Source: Candidatus Marinamargulisbacteria bacterium SCGC AG-410-N11 (lineage in GTDB: Bacteria; Margulisbacteria; Marinamargulisbacteria; GCA-2716485; AG-410-N11). Taken from it: a stretch of DNA of 42,032 bases. The notes beneath the pieces are model-generated. The model ran no database searches. It saw only the letters and a list, made by a program, of their open reading frames with translations, and was not told the origin of the DNA. Both the position numbers and the translations under genes were made by a program. This document shows, piece by piece, positions 29,038-38,552 of the stretch (positions within the stretch are counted from its first letter, which is position 1; each line of letters opens with the position of its first letter). The DNA is taken from NCBI GenBank assembly GCA_003265895.1, contig QFBS01000013.1, positions 1-42,032 on the forward strand, in the 5' to 3' direction.

Positions 29038-30219
29038 TTAATTTGTTGTTTTTGTTAAATTCTTACTTACTGCTTCTTGCAATTTTTTTACTTTGTTTGT
29101 CTTTTCCCATTCAAATTCTATATCTTTTCTTCCAAAGTGTCCGTAAGCGGCAGTTTGTTCGAAAATTGGTTTTTTCAGATTTAATTCGTTAATAATTCCC
29201 TCTGGTGTTAAATTAAAATTATTTTTAATTAATGATATTATTTCCTTTTTATTTATTTTTTCAGTATTAAAAGTTTCAATTGTTATGCTAATAGGATTTG
29301 ATAACCCTATTCCATATGTGATTTGTATTTCAATTTCATCGGCTAAATTTGCAGCAACTATATTTTTTGCAATATATCTTGCCATGTAAGCTGCAGATCT
29401 ATCTACTTTTGTTGCATCTTTTCCTGAAAATGCGCCTCCTCCATGTCGAGACCAACCACCATACGTATCAACAATTATTTTTCTTCCTGTTAAACCGGCA
29501 TCGCCATTTGGACCTCCAATAACAAATCTGCCAGTAGGATTTATAATAATGTTTGTGTTTGGATCGATTAGGTTTTTATTTACATTTGGTTTAATTATTT
29601 GTTCAATTAGATCATTTTTGATGGTTTCTTGTGCTACTTCTGGATTATGTTGAGTAGAAATAAGTATTGTATGTATTCTTTTTGGTATTCTATTTTCAAA
29701 TTCCATTGTAACTTGTGTTTTTGCATCAGGTCGTAAATAAGGAATAGACTTGTTTTTTCTGGAAATACTTATTTGTTTTGCTAAATCATGAGCTATTTGA
29801 ATTGGTAATGGCATAAGAGATGGAGACTGATTACAAGCATATCCAAAAACAGATCCTTGATCACCTGCTCCTAATTCTTTATTTAGATTACTATCTTTAT
29901 CAACACCAATTGCTATATCACTTGATTGTTTATTTAGACATACCATTACATTGCATGTATCACTGGAAAATCCATATTCAGGTTTATTATAACCAATGCG
30001 TGAAATTGTGTTTTTTGCTATTTCAGCAATATTAAGTTGAGCTTTAGTTGTTAATTCACCACCAACTAGTAACAAGCCTGTTGTTGTAAAGCATTCAACA
30101 GCTACACGACTATTAGGGTCTTGATTAAGTGCAGCATCTAAGATTGCATCAGATACTTGATCACATAACTTGTCAGGATGACCCTCAGATACAGATTCTG
30201 AGCTAAATAAATTTATCAT
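29038..30219 (-). CDS. metK: S-adenosylmethionine synthetase
   Basis: 393 aa, makes SAM from ATP and methionine. Motifs: ESVSEGHPDKLCDQVSDAIL (8-27), GAGDQGSVFGYA, the phosphate loop GGGAFSGKDATKVDRSAAY, and FEWE near the C-terminus. Length is normal for the family. SAM is the co-substrate of BioB and ThiC in this window. There is no SD before the ATG. A perfect palindrome lies 11-26 bases upstream. No SAM riboswitch fits in the 79-bp gap. Confidence 0.97.
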   Translation of the reverse strand: MINLFSSESVSEGHPDKLCDQVSDAILDAALNQDPNSRVAVECFTTTGLLLVGGELTTKAQLNIAEIAKNTISRIGYNKPEYGFSSDTCNVMVCLNKQSSDIAIGVDKDSNLNKELGAGDQGSVFGYACNQSPSLMPLPIQIAHDLAKQISISRKNKSIPYLRPDAKTQVTMEFENRIPKRIHTILISTQHNPEVAQETIKNDLIEQIIKPNVNKNLIDPNTNIIINPTGRFVIGGPNGDAGLTGRKIIVDTYGGWSRHGGGAFSGKDATKVDRSAAYMARYIAKNIVAANLADEIEIQITYGIGLSNPISITIETFNTEKINKKEIISLIKNNFNLTPEGIINELNLKKPIFEQTAAYGHFGRKDIEFEWEKTNKVKKLQEAVSKNLTKTTN

Positions 30220-30229
30220 AAAATTATTC

Positions 30230-30245
30230 TATCATTTAAATGATA
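30230..30245. promoter_or_regulatory. 16-bp perfect palindrome upstream of metK
   Basis: TATCATTTAAATGATA is self-complementary over all 16 bases and ends 11 bases before the metK start. It could be an operator or overlap the -10 region (TATCAT or TAGAAT beside it). The AT-richness makes chance palindromes more likely. Confidence 0.35.
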
Positions 30246-30298
30246 ATCTTACTATGTTTTGATGCCATTAATTTTAGATAAAAGAATTTAGAATTATA

Positions 30299-31288
30299 TT
30301 ATTTTTTAATAGAAATTTGCATTTTTTCCATTACTTTTAATGCTATTTCTAGAGCTTTTTTTCCATTTTCACCGGTAATTAAGGGTGTTGATTTTGTTTG
30401 GATACAATTTATAAAATGATTGAGCTCATTAGCGAGAGGTTCTTTTTTTTCTAAGGAGATATTTTTCTTTGTTGGATTTCCAAATTTTATTATGTAATCT
30501 CCAAATGTATCAAAATCGGATGAATAATTACTTTCGTATACAGTCAGTTCTTGTGTCATATAATTTAATTCAGCATATCCTTTTGTTCCAGTTATTGCTA
30601 GGTTTCTTATTCTAATAGGAGTGATCCAGTTTACTTGAATAAACGCGTTTTGATCTCCATAAGTTAAGAATATCTCTGCATAATCTTCACGGTTACTATT
30701 TAATGCTCTTCCCGCATTTCCATAAATTTGATTAGGATTTTTATTAAGTAGATAAGAAAAAATGTCTATGTCGTGAACAGCTAAGTCAATGATAACGTTA
30801 GCATCTTTTATTTGTGCAGGAAAAGCACCTACTCGCTTACTGATTAGTGACGTTATTTTACCTAGTTTTCCTTCGTCTATAATTTCTTTTAGTTTTGTTA
30901 CGGCAGGATTAAATCTTTCTATGTGTCCGATCATTAATGTTAGATTGTTTTTCTTTGCAAGCTTAATTAGCTCATTTGATTTTTCTATATTATCTGAGAT
31001 TGGTTTTTCAATTAATAAGTTAATATTATTTTTGATTACTACTTTTGCTATTTCGTAATGATATCTAGTAGGAGCTGTTATGCTAACAGCATCTAAGTTT
31101 TCATTTTCTATCATTTTATTAAGGCATGTATAAGCTTTGCAGTTATACTGTGTTGCTAATTCATTGGCAACGCTTTCTTGGATGTCACAAACAGACACTA
31201 GTGTAACATTTTTTATTTGGGTGTAATTTCTAGCATGGTGTTTACCCATGTTACCAACTCCAATTACGGCTACTTTTAGATTAGACAT
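30299..31288 (-). CDS. Gfo/Idh/MocA-family NAD(P)-dependent oxidoreductase
   Basis: 329 aa. N-terminal Rossmann motif GVGNMGKHH (10-18), EKP (94-96) and catalytic-region H172 in LAVHDIDIF (169-177). GHIERFNPAV (121-130) is typical of the subgroup acting on UDP-amino sugars, such as UDP-GlcNAc 3-dehydrogenase, so a role in cell-envelope sugar synthesis is possible. The lpx or gnnB partners that would confirm it are not in the window. It starts one base after rpe stops, with AAAGG as SD inside the rpe end. Confidence 0.85.
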   Translation of the reverse strand: MSNLKVAVIGVGNMGKHHARNYTQIKNVTLVSVCDIQESVANELATQYNCKAYTCLNKMIENENLDAVSITAPTRYHYEIAKVVIKNNINLLIEKPISDNIEKSNELIKLAKKNNLTLMIGHIERFNPAVTKLKEIIDEGKLGKITSLISKRVGAFPAQIKDANVIIDLAVHDIDIFSYLLNKNPNQIYGNAGRALNSNREDYAEIFLTYGDQNAFIQVNWITPIRIRNLAITGTKGYAELNYMTQELTVYESNYSSDFDTFGDYIIKFGNPTKKNISLEKKEPLANELNHFINCIQTKSTPLITGENGKKALEIALKVMEKMQISIKK

Positions 31289-31289
31289 G

Positions 31290-31979
31290 TTAACCTTTGG
31301 CAGTATATTTGATTTGGGATAATTTATTTTGAAATGACTTTATGGTTTCTTTGTAGTTATTTGAAGAGAATATTCCAGAGCCAATGACAAACGTGTCTAT
31401 ACCATGTTCATAAACAGTTTGAATGTTATCTTCTTTAATTCCACCATCAATTTGTAATCTAATATTTTTGTTTGAATTATCAATTAATTGTCTAGCTTCT
31501 TTAATTTTGGGTAGTACATTGGAAAGAAATTTCTGATTTGGAAAGCCAGGGTTAACCGACATTAGTAGTATCATATCTAATTTATCTAGTACATGAGTTG
31601 CATAATCTAATGGTGTTGTGACATTAAATACAAGTCCTGCTTTGCAGCCATTATCTTTAATTAGAGATAAGCTTCTGTCTATATGATTGGATGCTTCTGG
31701 GTGAAACGTAATATAGGTTGCTCCAGCTTTGGCAAATTTAGGAATTAGTGAGTCTACATTATTTGTCATTAAGTGGACATCTATGGGAGCTGTTATTCCA
31801 TAATTTCTTAATGATTCACAAATTAGAGGACCGAAAGTTAAATTAGGAACATAATGATTGTCCATTACATCAAAGTGAATCCAGTCAGCTCCGTCACTAA
31901 TTACTGAAGAAGACTCTTCACCGAGTTTTGCAAAGTTTGCAGATAGTATAGAGGCTGCAATTATTGGTTTATTTAACAT
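31290..31979 (-). CDS. rpe: Ribulose-phosphate 3-epimerase
   Basis: 229 aa, TIM barrel, interconverts ribulose-5-phosphate and xylulose-5-phosphate. Metal ligands fit H35 and D37 (IHFDVMD), H69 (DVHLM) and the Asp in QIDGGI. Two normally conserved loops differ: MDGxFVPN reads MDNHYVPN, and NPGFGGQ reads NPGFPNQ. The frame is open to 31997, but the ATG at 31979 gives the usual N-terminus and lies nine bases after a perfect TATAAT (31994-31989), so the message is probably leaderless. Followed at once by the Gfo/Idh gene. Confidence 0.9.
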   Translation of the reverse strand: MLNKPIIAASILSANFAKLGEESSSVISDGADWIHFDVMDNHYVPNLTFGPLICESLRNYGITAPIDVHLMTNNVDSLIPKFAKAGATYITFHPEASNHIDRSLSLIKDNGCKAGLVFNVTTPLDYATHVLDKLDMILLMSVNPGFPNQKFLSNVLPKIKEARQLIDNSNKNIRLQIDGGIKEDNIQTVYEHGIDTFVIGSGIFSSNNYKETIKSFQNKLSQIKYTAKG

Positions 31980-31988
31980 AGTATGCAT

Positions 31989-31994
31989 ATTATA
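31989..31994 (-). promoter_or_regulatory. -10 box of rpe, implying a leaderless transcript
   Basis: Perfect TATAAT on the bottom strand, nine bases before the rpe ATG at 31979. The expected start site is within about three bases of that ATG. A weak TTGGAA lies 19 bases upstream as a possible -35. Confidence 0.45.
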
Positions 31995-32064
31995 CATTTA
32001 GGGTTAATTTATTTCCAATATTTTTAATTTAATTATAATTCGTTTATTTAATTAAACTTACTAC

Positions 32065-32092
32065 TTGAATGAAAATCAAATTATGTTATATT
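32065..32092 (+). promoter_or_regulatory. Candidate promoter of grpE
   Basis: TTGAAT (32065-32070), a 16-base spacer and TATATT (32087-32092), with TG one base upstream (extended -10). The leader is about 55 nt, with AAGGAG before grpE. No CIRCE inverted repeat (HrcA operator) is seen here. Confidence 0.5.
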
Positions 32093-32152
32093 TATTAAAC
32101 AAAAATATATTAAGATTTAAGTTAAAATTTAATTAGTTTAAGGAGTATTTTA

Positions 32153-32833
32153 ATGCAAAAAGATACCGTAAATGATTCTTTAAATATCGTTGAGGAGGAT
32201 ATTGAATCGGTTGATAACCACCTTGAGACTGGTGCAGATTTTGAATCTCAGACTAAGGATTCAGAATTTGAATCAAGTGATTCTGAAAACACGGAAGATG
32301 AACAACTAAAAGATGATTCTTCTACAGATGAAAATGATGAATCTCAACAAGTTATTTTAGATTATGAAAATAAAGTAAAGGATTTAAATGAACAATTAAA
32401 ACTAGAACGAGAAAAGGCTCTAAGGTCTTTAGCTGAATTAGAGAATTTTAAAAAACGTAAACAGATAGAGGTTGATAACTTTAAAAAATATTCAATTGAA
32501 AATGTAGTTGTTGAGTTATTGCCCATACTTGATAGTTTTGAGTTAGCATGTAATCATGCAACGAATGATAAAGACGAAACTATTAAAAATGATGAGAAGA
32601 GTATTATTGAAGGTTTTGTTTTAATAAAACAACAAATAGTGAATACTCTAGAAAAAATGAATGTGAAACGATTAGATTGTATTAACCAGGTGTTTGATCC
32701 AAACTTTCATCAAGCTGTAGCTGAGGAAGAGTCTGAGGGGGTTGATTCTGGGGTTGTTCTTAAGGAAATGCAGGCTGGGTATGTTTTACATGATCGTGTT
32801 ATCAGGCCATCTATGGTGGTTGTTTCAAAGTAG
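32153..32833 (+). CDS. grpE: Nucleotide exchange factor GrpE
   Basis: 226 aa. Residues 1-65 are strongly acidic and probably disordered. A long helix for dimerisation follows (about 66-115, with LAELENFKKRKQIE at 92-105), then the four-helix and beta-wing parts, ending YVLHDRVIRPSMVVVSK. It releases ADP from DnaK. SD AAGGAG. dnaK follows after 123 bp with its own likely promoter. Confidence 0.95.
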   Translation: MQKDTVNDSLNIVEEDIESVDNHLETGADFESQTKDSEFESSDSENTEDEQLKDDSSTDENDESQQVILDYENKVKDLNEQLKLEREKALRSLAELENFKKRKQIEVDNFKKYSIENVVVELLPILDSFELACNHATNDKDETIKNDEKSIIEGFVLIKQQIVNTLEKMNVKRLDCINQVFDPNFHQAVAEEESEGVDSGVVLKEMQAGYVLHDRVIRPSMVVVSK

Positions 32834-32900
32834 TTGTTTAATTATTGGACAGGCTGTTTAATATTTGTACACTTCTTGGCGTGTTTAAGAGTTGTTTTTT

Positions 32901-32917
32901 TTGGCACGAAATTTACA
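32901..32917 (+). promoter_or_regulatory. Sigma-54-like promoter element upstream of dnaK
   Basis: TTGGCACG, four bases, then TTACA resembles the -24/-12 consensus YTGGCACG-N4-TTGCW with one change (the G of the -12 GC is A). A TATAAT at 32930-32935 is present too, but has no -35 at a normal distance (TTGGCA is 23 bases away). Which of the two is used is unknown. Confidence 0.3.
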
Positions 32918-32956
32918 TTTTTGTGTCATTATAATTTGAATTAAAAGGAGAAAAAT

Positions 32957-34879
32957 ATGGGAAAAATAATTGGAATTGATTTAGGTACTACAAATTCTTG
33001 TTTTGCCGTTATGGAGGGAAAGGATGCTCAGGTTATTACTAATGCTGAGGGAACACGAACAACTCCGTCTATTGTTGCTTTTGGAAAGGATAAAGAGCGG
33101 TTAATTGGACAGCCGGCTAAAAGACAGGCAGTTACGAATCCTACGAATACTTACTTTTCAGTTAAAAGTTTAATTGGAAGACGGTTGAAAGAAATTAAAA
33201 AAGATCTTCCTTATAAGATAGATGAACGATCTGGTGGTGGAATTGTAATTAAAGGACCCGAAAAGGACTTTACTCCAGCAGAAGTTTCTGCCATGGTTTT
33301 ACAGAAAATAAAGGCTGATGCGGAAGCTTATTTAGGAGAGCCTGTTACTCAAGCTGTTATTACTGTTCCAGCTTATTTTAATGATAGTCAACGTAAAGCC
33401 ACAAAAGATGCTGGTGAGATTGCCGGATTAGAAGTTTTGAGAATTATTAACGAACCAACAGCGGCTGCATTAGCATATGGTTTAGATAAAAAGAATGATC
33501 AAAAAGTTGCTATTTACGATTTCGGTGGAGGTACTTTTGATGTTTCCATTCTAGAAATAGGAGATGGTGTTTTTGAGGTTCAATCAACTAATGGAGATAC
33601 TCAACTAGGTGGGGATGATATTGATAATGTGATTATTGAATGGTTGGTTGCTGAATTTAAAAAAGATCAAGGTGTAGATTTGAGTCAAGATCATATGGCA
33701 TTACAGCGGTTGAAAGAGGCTGCCGAAAAAGCCAAAATTGAACTTTCATCTACCGCTCAAACTGATATAAATTTACCGTTTATAACAGCCGATAACTCTG
33801 GGCCAAAGCATTTAAATGTACAATTAACTCGTTCTAAATTTGAAACAATGATTCAATCATTTATTGATCGAGCTTTGGATCCTTGTAGAAAAGCTTTAAA
33901 GGATGCTGATTTGACAGTTGAGGAAATTGATGAAGTTATTTTGGTAGGAGGAACTACCCGAATACCGGCTATTCAAAAATCAGTTGAAGATTTCTTTAAA
34001 AAGGAGCCACATAAGGGTGTGAATCCTGATGAGGTTGTTGCTATTGGGGCTGCTATTCAAGGTGGTGTATTAGCAGGCGATGTTAAAGATGTTGTTTTAT
34101 TAGATGTAACACCGTTATCTTTAGGTATAGAAACTTTAGGTGGTGTGTTTACTAAGTTAATAGAAAAAAATACAACTATTCCTTCTTCAAAGAGTCAGGT
34201 TTTTTCAACAGCAGCTGATAATCAGCCTAGTGTAGATGTTCATGTTTTACAAGGTGAACGAGAAATGGCTGCTAATAATAGAAGTTTAGGACGTTTTATA
34301 TTAGAAGGAATTGCTCCTGCGCCAAGAGGTATTCCACAAATTGAAGTAACTTTTGATATTGATGCTAACGGTATTTTAAATGTTAAAGCAAAAGATAAGG
34401 GTACAGGTAAAGAGCAGAAAATTACTATTCAGGCGTCTTCCGGTATTTCTGATGATGAAATAGAACGAATGAAGAAAGATGCTGAACAATACTCGGAAGA
34501 AGATAAAAAGAAACGAGAATCAATAGATACTAAAAATAATGCAGATTCTTTAGTTTATTCAACTGAAAAACTTTTAAAAGATAGTGCTGATAAAATTAGT
34601 GATGATCATAAAACTAAATTAGAAGATGGTGTCGCTAATTTGAAAAAAACGATAGAGTCAGATGATTTAGAAAAAATTAAATCTGAAACAGAAGAATTGC
34701 AAAAAGTAGTTTATGAAGTATCTGCAGAGCTTTACAAGCAAGATCCTCAAGCGGCTCAAGATGCTGCACAGCAGGCATCAGGAGATGCTGAAGCACAAGC
34801 TCAGGAATCTTCTTCTGAAAATAAAGATGATGATAATGTTGTAGATGCAGAGTATACCGAAGTTAAGGATCCAAAGTAG
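32957..34879 (+). CDS. dnaK: Chaperone DnaK (Hsp70)
   Basis: 640 aa. N-terminal ATPase with [11 protein letters not shown] (4-14), [32 protein letters not shown] and [11 protein letters not shown]. The substrate-binding domain includes [17 protein letters not shown]. The lid ends in an Ala/Gln-rich linker and the acidic tail [14 protein letters not shown]. It folds and protects proteins with GrpE and DnaJ. SD AAAGGAG seven bases before the ATG. Ends with TAG, so UAG is a normal stop here. dnaJ starts 44 bp downstream. Confidence 0.98.
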   Translation: MGKIIGIDLGTTNSCFAVMEGKDAQVITNAEGTRTTPSIVAFGKDKERLIGQPAKRQAVTNPTNTYFSVKSLIGRRLKEIKKDLPYKIDERSGGGIVIKGPEKDFTPAEVSAMVLQKIKADAEAYLGEPVTQAVITVPAYFNDSQRKATKDAGEIAGLEVLRIINEPTAAALAYGLDKKNDQKVAIYDFGGGTFDVSILEIGDGVFEVQSTNGDTQLGGDDIDNVIIEWLVAEFKKDQGVDLSQDHMALQRLKEAAEKAKIELSSTAQTDINLPFITADNSGPKHLNVQLTRSKFETMIQSFIDRALDPCRKALKDADLTVEEIDEVILVGGTTRIPAIQKSVEDFFKKEPHKGVNPDEVVAIGAAIQGGVLAGDVKDVVLLDVTPLSLGIETLGGVFTKLIEKNTTIPSSKSQVFSTAADNQPSVDVHVLQGEREMAANNRSLGRFILEGIAPAPRGIPQIEVTFDIDANGILNVKAKDKGTGKEQKITIQASSGISDDEIERMKKDAEQYSEEDKKKRESIDTKNNADSLVYSTEKLLKDSADKISDDHKTKLEDGVANLKKTIESDDLEKIKSETEELQKVVYEVSAELYKQDPQAAQDAAQQASGDAEAQAQESSSENKDDDNVVDAEYTEVKDPK

Positions 34880-34888
34880 AATAGTATT

Positions 34889-34908
34889 AAAAAAGGGGGG
34901 GCTTTTTT
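34889..34908 (+). other. A-tract/T-tract hairpin with poly-G loop between dnaK and dnaJ
   Basis: AAAAAAG (34889-34895) and CTTTTTT (34902-34908) can pair around six G. It is a weak stem and may partly attenuate transcription or set the dnaK:dnaJ ratio. It could equally be a neutral homopolymer. Confidence 0.35.
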
Positions 34909-34923
34909 GAGAGGATAATAATT

Positions 34924-36033
34924 ATGTCAGAAGATTTATATGGAGTGTTAGGGATAGATAGAAGTGCGTCTGATACGGAGATAAAGTCTGCTTATAGGAA
35001 GTTGGCTAGAAAGTATCATCCGGATGTTAATAAAGAATCAGGGGCTGATGCTAAATTTAAACAGATTCAAAAAGCTTATGCTATATTATCAGACTCTCAA
35101 AAGAAGTCTCAATATGATCAATTTGGAGTTGCGGATGATTCTCCAGGAGGTAGTGGATTTGGTGGCTTCGAAGGTTTTTCTCAAGGTGGCGGATTTGAAG
35201 ATATTTTTGATGTTTTCTTTGGTGGCTCCAGATCTTCTGGTGGGCGTCGACGAGGTCCGTCTCAGGGCGATGATCTTCGTTATGACTTAGAAATTACGTT
35301 GGAAGAAAGTGCTCAGGGAGTTGAAAAAGATATAGAGTCTTATCATTTAGGTGAATGTACTCGATGTGACGGTAAAGGGGCTCAACCAGGAACAAAGAAA
35401 ACAGTTTGTCGGAATTGTAATGGTACGGGTCAAAAAGAAACCGTTCAGAGGACTATTTTAGGTACTTTTTCTCAAGTATCAACATGTACCGAGTGTCGAG
35501 GAGAAGGTTCGCGTATTGATCATCCTTGTATATTGTGTAATGGTAAAGGAATAGAAAAACAGAAGAAGAAAATTCATGTTAAGATTCCTGCAGGTGTTGA
35601 AACTGGAGTTAAGCTACGGGTTTCTGGTGAGGGTAATAAAGGTGAAAATGGAGGGCCTTCTGGAGACTTGTATGTATTTATATCTGTAAAAACTCATAAA
35701 TATTTTAAAAGAGAAAATGATGATATACATATTGATTTAGAACTACCTTTGACGCGAATGGTTTTAGGGACAAAAGTTGAAGTTCCTACTTTGAATGGAG
35801 TGGCAACATTATCAGTGCCTGATGGTACACAACCAGAGACTGTTTTTAGATTAAAAGGTAAAGGTATTCCACATCTTAACTCTTATGGCTCTGGTGATCA
35901 ATATGTACACTTAAAAGTTTTATTGCCTACTAAAATTTCTAATAGGGAAAAAGAATTGTTTTCTGAATTAGCTGAGATTAGGGGTGAAAATAAAGACCCC
36001 AAAAATGTATATGATTATGTGAGAAAGTCTTAG
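34924..36033 (+). CDS. dnaJ: Co-chaperone DnaJ (Hsp40)
   Basis: 369 aa. J domain with HPD at 32-34, a Gly/Phe-rich linker (about 75-105), and four CxxCxGxG zinc motifs at C145/148, C162/165, C188/191 and C202/205, then the two C-terminal beta domains. It delivers substrates to DnaK and stimulates its ATPase. SD AGAGG about nine bases before the ATG. Its stop directly abuts the stop of the convergent exonuclease gene. Confidence 0.97.
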   Translation: MSEDLYGVLGIDRSASDTEIKSAYRKLARKYHPDVNKESGADAKFKQIQKAYAILSDSQKKSQYDQFGVADDSPGGSGFGGFEGFSQGGGFEDIFDVFFGGSRSSGGRRRGPSQGDDLRYDLEITLEESAQGVEKDIESYHLGECTRCDGKGAQPGTKKTVCRNCNGTGQKETVQRTILGTFSQVSTCTECRGEGSRIDHPCILCNGKGIEKQKKKIHVKIPAGVETGVKLRVSGEGNKGENGGPSGDLYVFISVKTHKYFKRENDDIHIDLELPLTRMVLGTKVEVPTLNGVATLSVPDGTQPETVFRLKGKGIPHLNSYGSGDQYVHLKVLLPTKISNREKELFSELAEIRGENKDPKNVYDYVRKS

Positions 36034-37431
36034 TTATTTGCAGTAGTCACTTAATTCGTTTTCTTTAATAAAATGGTCGTAATACTTCTTAAGAGATAAC
36101 ATGATGAGTGAGTCTTTTTCAGTTGTGTCTTCATTTTTTTTAGTTAAATATTCTAATCGTTCATAGTTTTGGGGTAATGATGTAAAGTTGTCCCAGTCTC
36201 TATATAGTTCTCCTGTAATATATCTAGGAATTAAATATTTATGTAGATGTTCAATTTTAGGATTAGGGTGTGTGTTTAGGTAGTTTCTATTGAATAACTG
36301 AATTAAATAATTATCTTTGGTTGTTTTTCTCGATTTAATTAATTCTGATAATTGATTTAGATAATTTTGGGGATCTTTGATAAGTTTTGTGGATATAGTT
36401 TTTAGGGTATCAATATGTGCAAACCCTAACTCTGTTATTTGATACTCAATATCCCAGTCTTTTTTTATAAGATCGAAATAATGTTCAGGATTTTTTGATA
36501 ATTCTTTAAATAGATTGTTTTCTGAAATATCTTTTATGATTTCAGTCCAATCTTTTTGTTCTGTTAATGATGAGTTTTGAAGATGAAGAAAATGTTTGTT
36601 TGGATTAATATATCTGATGTTATCAATGAATGATATTGTATTTGTATTGTTTTCTTTAAATTTGGAAAGGTTAAACAATAGATATGCATTTTTAATTTTA
36701 TTTATTGTTAACCAGTAAGTATTTGTAAACTTTTGAGCGGTTTCATTTTTATTTGGAAAGTGTCTTGTTTTTTGTTTTGAAATAGACATTGGTGTAAGGT
36801 TTTCAGGTAGACAAATTGCATTAAAGTTGGTAAGCAATGTATTGAATTCAGACTGTAGTGTTTTAACTAGTGAAATGGTAATAAGAACGTCTTCTTTAGC
36901 ATCGTGAGATTGGTCTTGGTTAATAATATTAAATGATTTACATGTATCTTCTAATTTAAAGGAATAATAGCTGCGGTTGTCTTTAGTTTGGAGTGTCCAT
37001 GGATAATTATCAGGGAAGTTAAAGGCTATACTTTGAGTGTAGTGTAAAATGTCTTTATTTCCTAGTTTTCCCATAAAATAAGGGTTTAATCCGTATTTTA
37101 TTAAAAGGTTTCTTAAAAAAGCTAAATCAAAACTATTTGAATTAAAACCTACTAATTCGCAACGCCCATTTTCATTAATTATTTTGGATAAAAATTTATG
37201 AATTTTCTCTGCAGCAATATATTCTAAATCTCCATGTTGTTGAAGATTTAGAACGTCAATTTTGTTTGTTAAGATAGCATCTATTTCTGGTAATTGAGTT
37301 TTATTTAATCTAATATGGCCACATAATTCAGTTTGAATATTTAAGTTGAGGTCTGTAACAATAAACGCGTATGTTAGGATTTGACCTAGCAATTCACGGG
37401 AAGATGTTTCGAAGTCGTAAAAAATGAACAT
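36034..37431 (-). CDS. sbcB: Exonuclease I-like 3'-5' single-strand DNA exonuclease (DEDDh)
   Basis: 465 aa. The DEDDh catalytic set is complete: D6 and E8 (FYDFETS), D102 (SNSFDLAFLRN), H176 and D181 (SHDAKEDV). RSYYSFKLEDTCK (153-165) matches SFRLEHLTK of E. coli ExoI. The C-terminal half (residues 200-465) includes PRYITGELYRDWDNF (about 394-408), resembling the ExoI end. This makes a full ExoI-type protein (E. coli 475 aa) rather than a short DnaQ-type exonuclease more likely. It degrades ssDNA from 3' ends in repair. Divergent from the lipoprotein gene; no SD is obvious. Confidence 0.72.
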   Translation of the reverse strand: MFIFYDFETSSRELLGQILTYAFIVTDLNLNIQTELCGHIRLNKTQLPEIDAILTNKIDVLNLQQHGDLEYIAAEKIHKFLSKIINENGRCELVGFNSNSFDLAFLRNLLIKYGLNPYFMGKLGNKDILHYTQSIAFNFPDNYPWTLQTKDNRSYYSFKLEDTCKSFNIINQDQSHDAKEDVLITISLVKTLQSEFNTLLTNFNAICLPENLTPMSISKQKTRHFPNKNETAQKFTNTYWLTINKIKNAYLLFNLSKFKENNTNTISFIDNIRYINPNKHFLHLQNSSLTEQKDWTEIIKDISENNLFKELSKNPEHYFDLIKKDWDIEYQITELGFAHIDTLKTISTKLIKDPQNYLNQLSELIKSRKTTKDNYLIQLFNRNYLNTHPNPKIEHLHKYLIPRYITGELYRDWDNFTSLPQNYERLEYLTKKNEDTTEKDSLIMLSLKKYYDHFIKENELSDYCK

Positions 37432-37523
37432 TGAAAGTTATATTAGAGTATTATTATTATAATTGTCTAGAATTTTTTAATATTATACTATTAATGTTTA
37501 TTCAAAATATTGGCGAGTTATTA

Positions 37524-38426
37524 ATGGTTCATCATATAGTTAAGTATTGTAGTGTAATATTGTTAATAACTTTAGTAGGGTGTGCGTCTACTATCGAAAG
37601 AACTTCTAAGAATAGCAGTACGGTAGTTGCTGAAAATAATTCTGATGTTAAGTTAACTATTCAATCTATACCATCTAGTTATCAAGCTTTTTCTGGTTCT
37701 TTTAGTAAATATTTATCGGTGTTTGGCGTTGGTATTGTTGCTACGGATCAATGTGATGATGATAAGGTTATTCATGCAGCTACCATTATGTTTGAATATT
37801 TGGATAATAATGAAGATGGGACGCCTGATAATCGAGTAGTTGTGGATAAATTGGTTGAAAAAAAATCGGTGTTAGTGATAGGGCATACACAGGAATTTTT
37901 TGAAGATTTTGATTATGATACAATTGAGTTTGCAGGTTTTACTAATATACAAGATTTATATAATACTGAAATCGTTTTACCTGGTACTGAGACTGAACAA
38001 TTTGATGCAACTTTAGAGGAGGTTTTTCATTTAATTACTCATGTTGGTTATGCTCATGTATATCCTGATATTTTTGGAGAGAAAAGAGGCAGTAGTATTG
38101 CTAACGCGATGGATGTTGCTAGAGGTGGGTATTTTGAAACAATTCCTACAGGAGGACCTAAGCAAGGGTATCCTTCTAATTCTTGGTATCATTATACCGA
38201 TGATACGGCAGACTATGCGACTCAAATTACCGAATATTTTTATTGGGCGATGACGTCTTATTTAGGTGTTCAAGCTAATCGTTTTGAAGATATTAAAAAT
38301 GAGTGGGAATTAAATACTAAAGAAAAGTTACAAACAGGGGACTTTGCAATTTATAACTTAATTACAAACGGTACTTATCATTTACCTACGGTTTTGCCTA
38401 ATGGTTCTTATTTAGTTCAGGAATAA
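37524..38426 (+). CDS. Lipoprotein of unknown function with EF-hand-like loop and EExxHxxxH motif
   Basis: 300 aa from the ATG at 37524, chosen because it gives a lipoprotein signal with lipobox LVGC (17-20) and a GGCGAG stretch six bases upstream. In-frame starts at 37494 (ATG) and 37431 (TTG) exist. The mature part has a calcium-loop-like DNNEDGTPDN (94-103), TLEEVFHLITHVGYAH (163-178) with H169 and H173, AMDVARGG (195-202), and TEYFYWA (236-242). The two histidines with E166 or E237 could form a metal site, as in a peptidase, but HExxH is absent. From memory, similar sequences occur in marine bacteria and diatoms. No function assigned. Confidence 0.82.
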   Translation: MVHHIVKYCSVILLITLVGCASTIERTSKNSSTVVAENNSDVKLTIQSIPSSYQAFSGSFSKYLSVFGVGIVATDQCDDDKVIHAATIMFEYLDNNEDGTPDNRVVVDKLVEKKSVLVIGHTQEFFEDFDYDTIEFAGFTNIQDLYNTEIVLPGTETEQFDATLEEVFHLITHVGYAHVYPDIFGEKRGSSIANAMDVARGGYFETIPTGGPKQGYPSNSWYHYTDDTADYATQITEYFYWAMTSYLGVQANRFEDIKNEWELNTKEKLQTGDFAIYNLITNGTYHLPTVLPNGSYLVQE

Positions 38427-38552
38427 TTTTTTATTTTGTGTTATTAATTTTGAAATATTTTACATTTTCTTTATTAAAGTTGATTAGGATATTTAATTCG
38501 GGTTTATAAATAAATTTATTTTTATCTTTGAAAATATTTATTATTCTATATT

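Noticed and set aside
30220-30298. SAM riboswitch before metK
   Set aside because: The gap is only 79 bases, with no recognisable SAM aptamer and only a short palindrome.
31998-32152. CIRCE/HrcA operator before grpE-dnaK
   Set aside because: No TTAGCACTC-N9-GAGTGCTAA inverted repeat is present here or in the gap before dnaK.
38041-38253. Overlapping frames inside the lipoprotein gene
   Set aside because: Shadow frames on both strands with no start signals.
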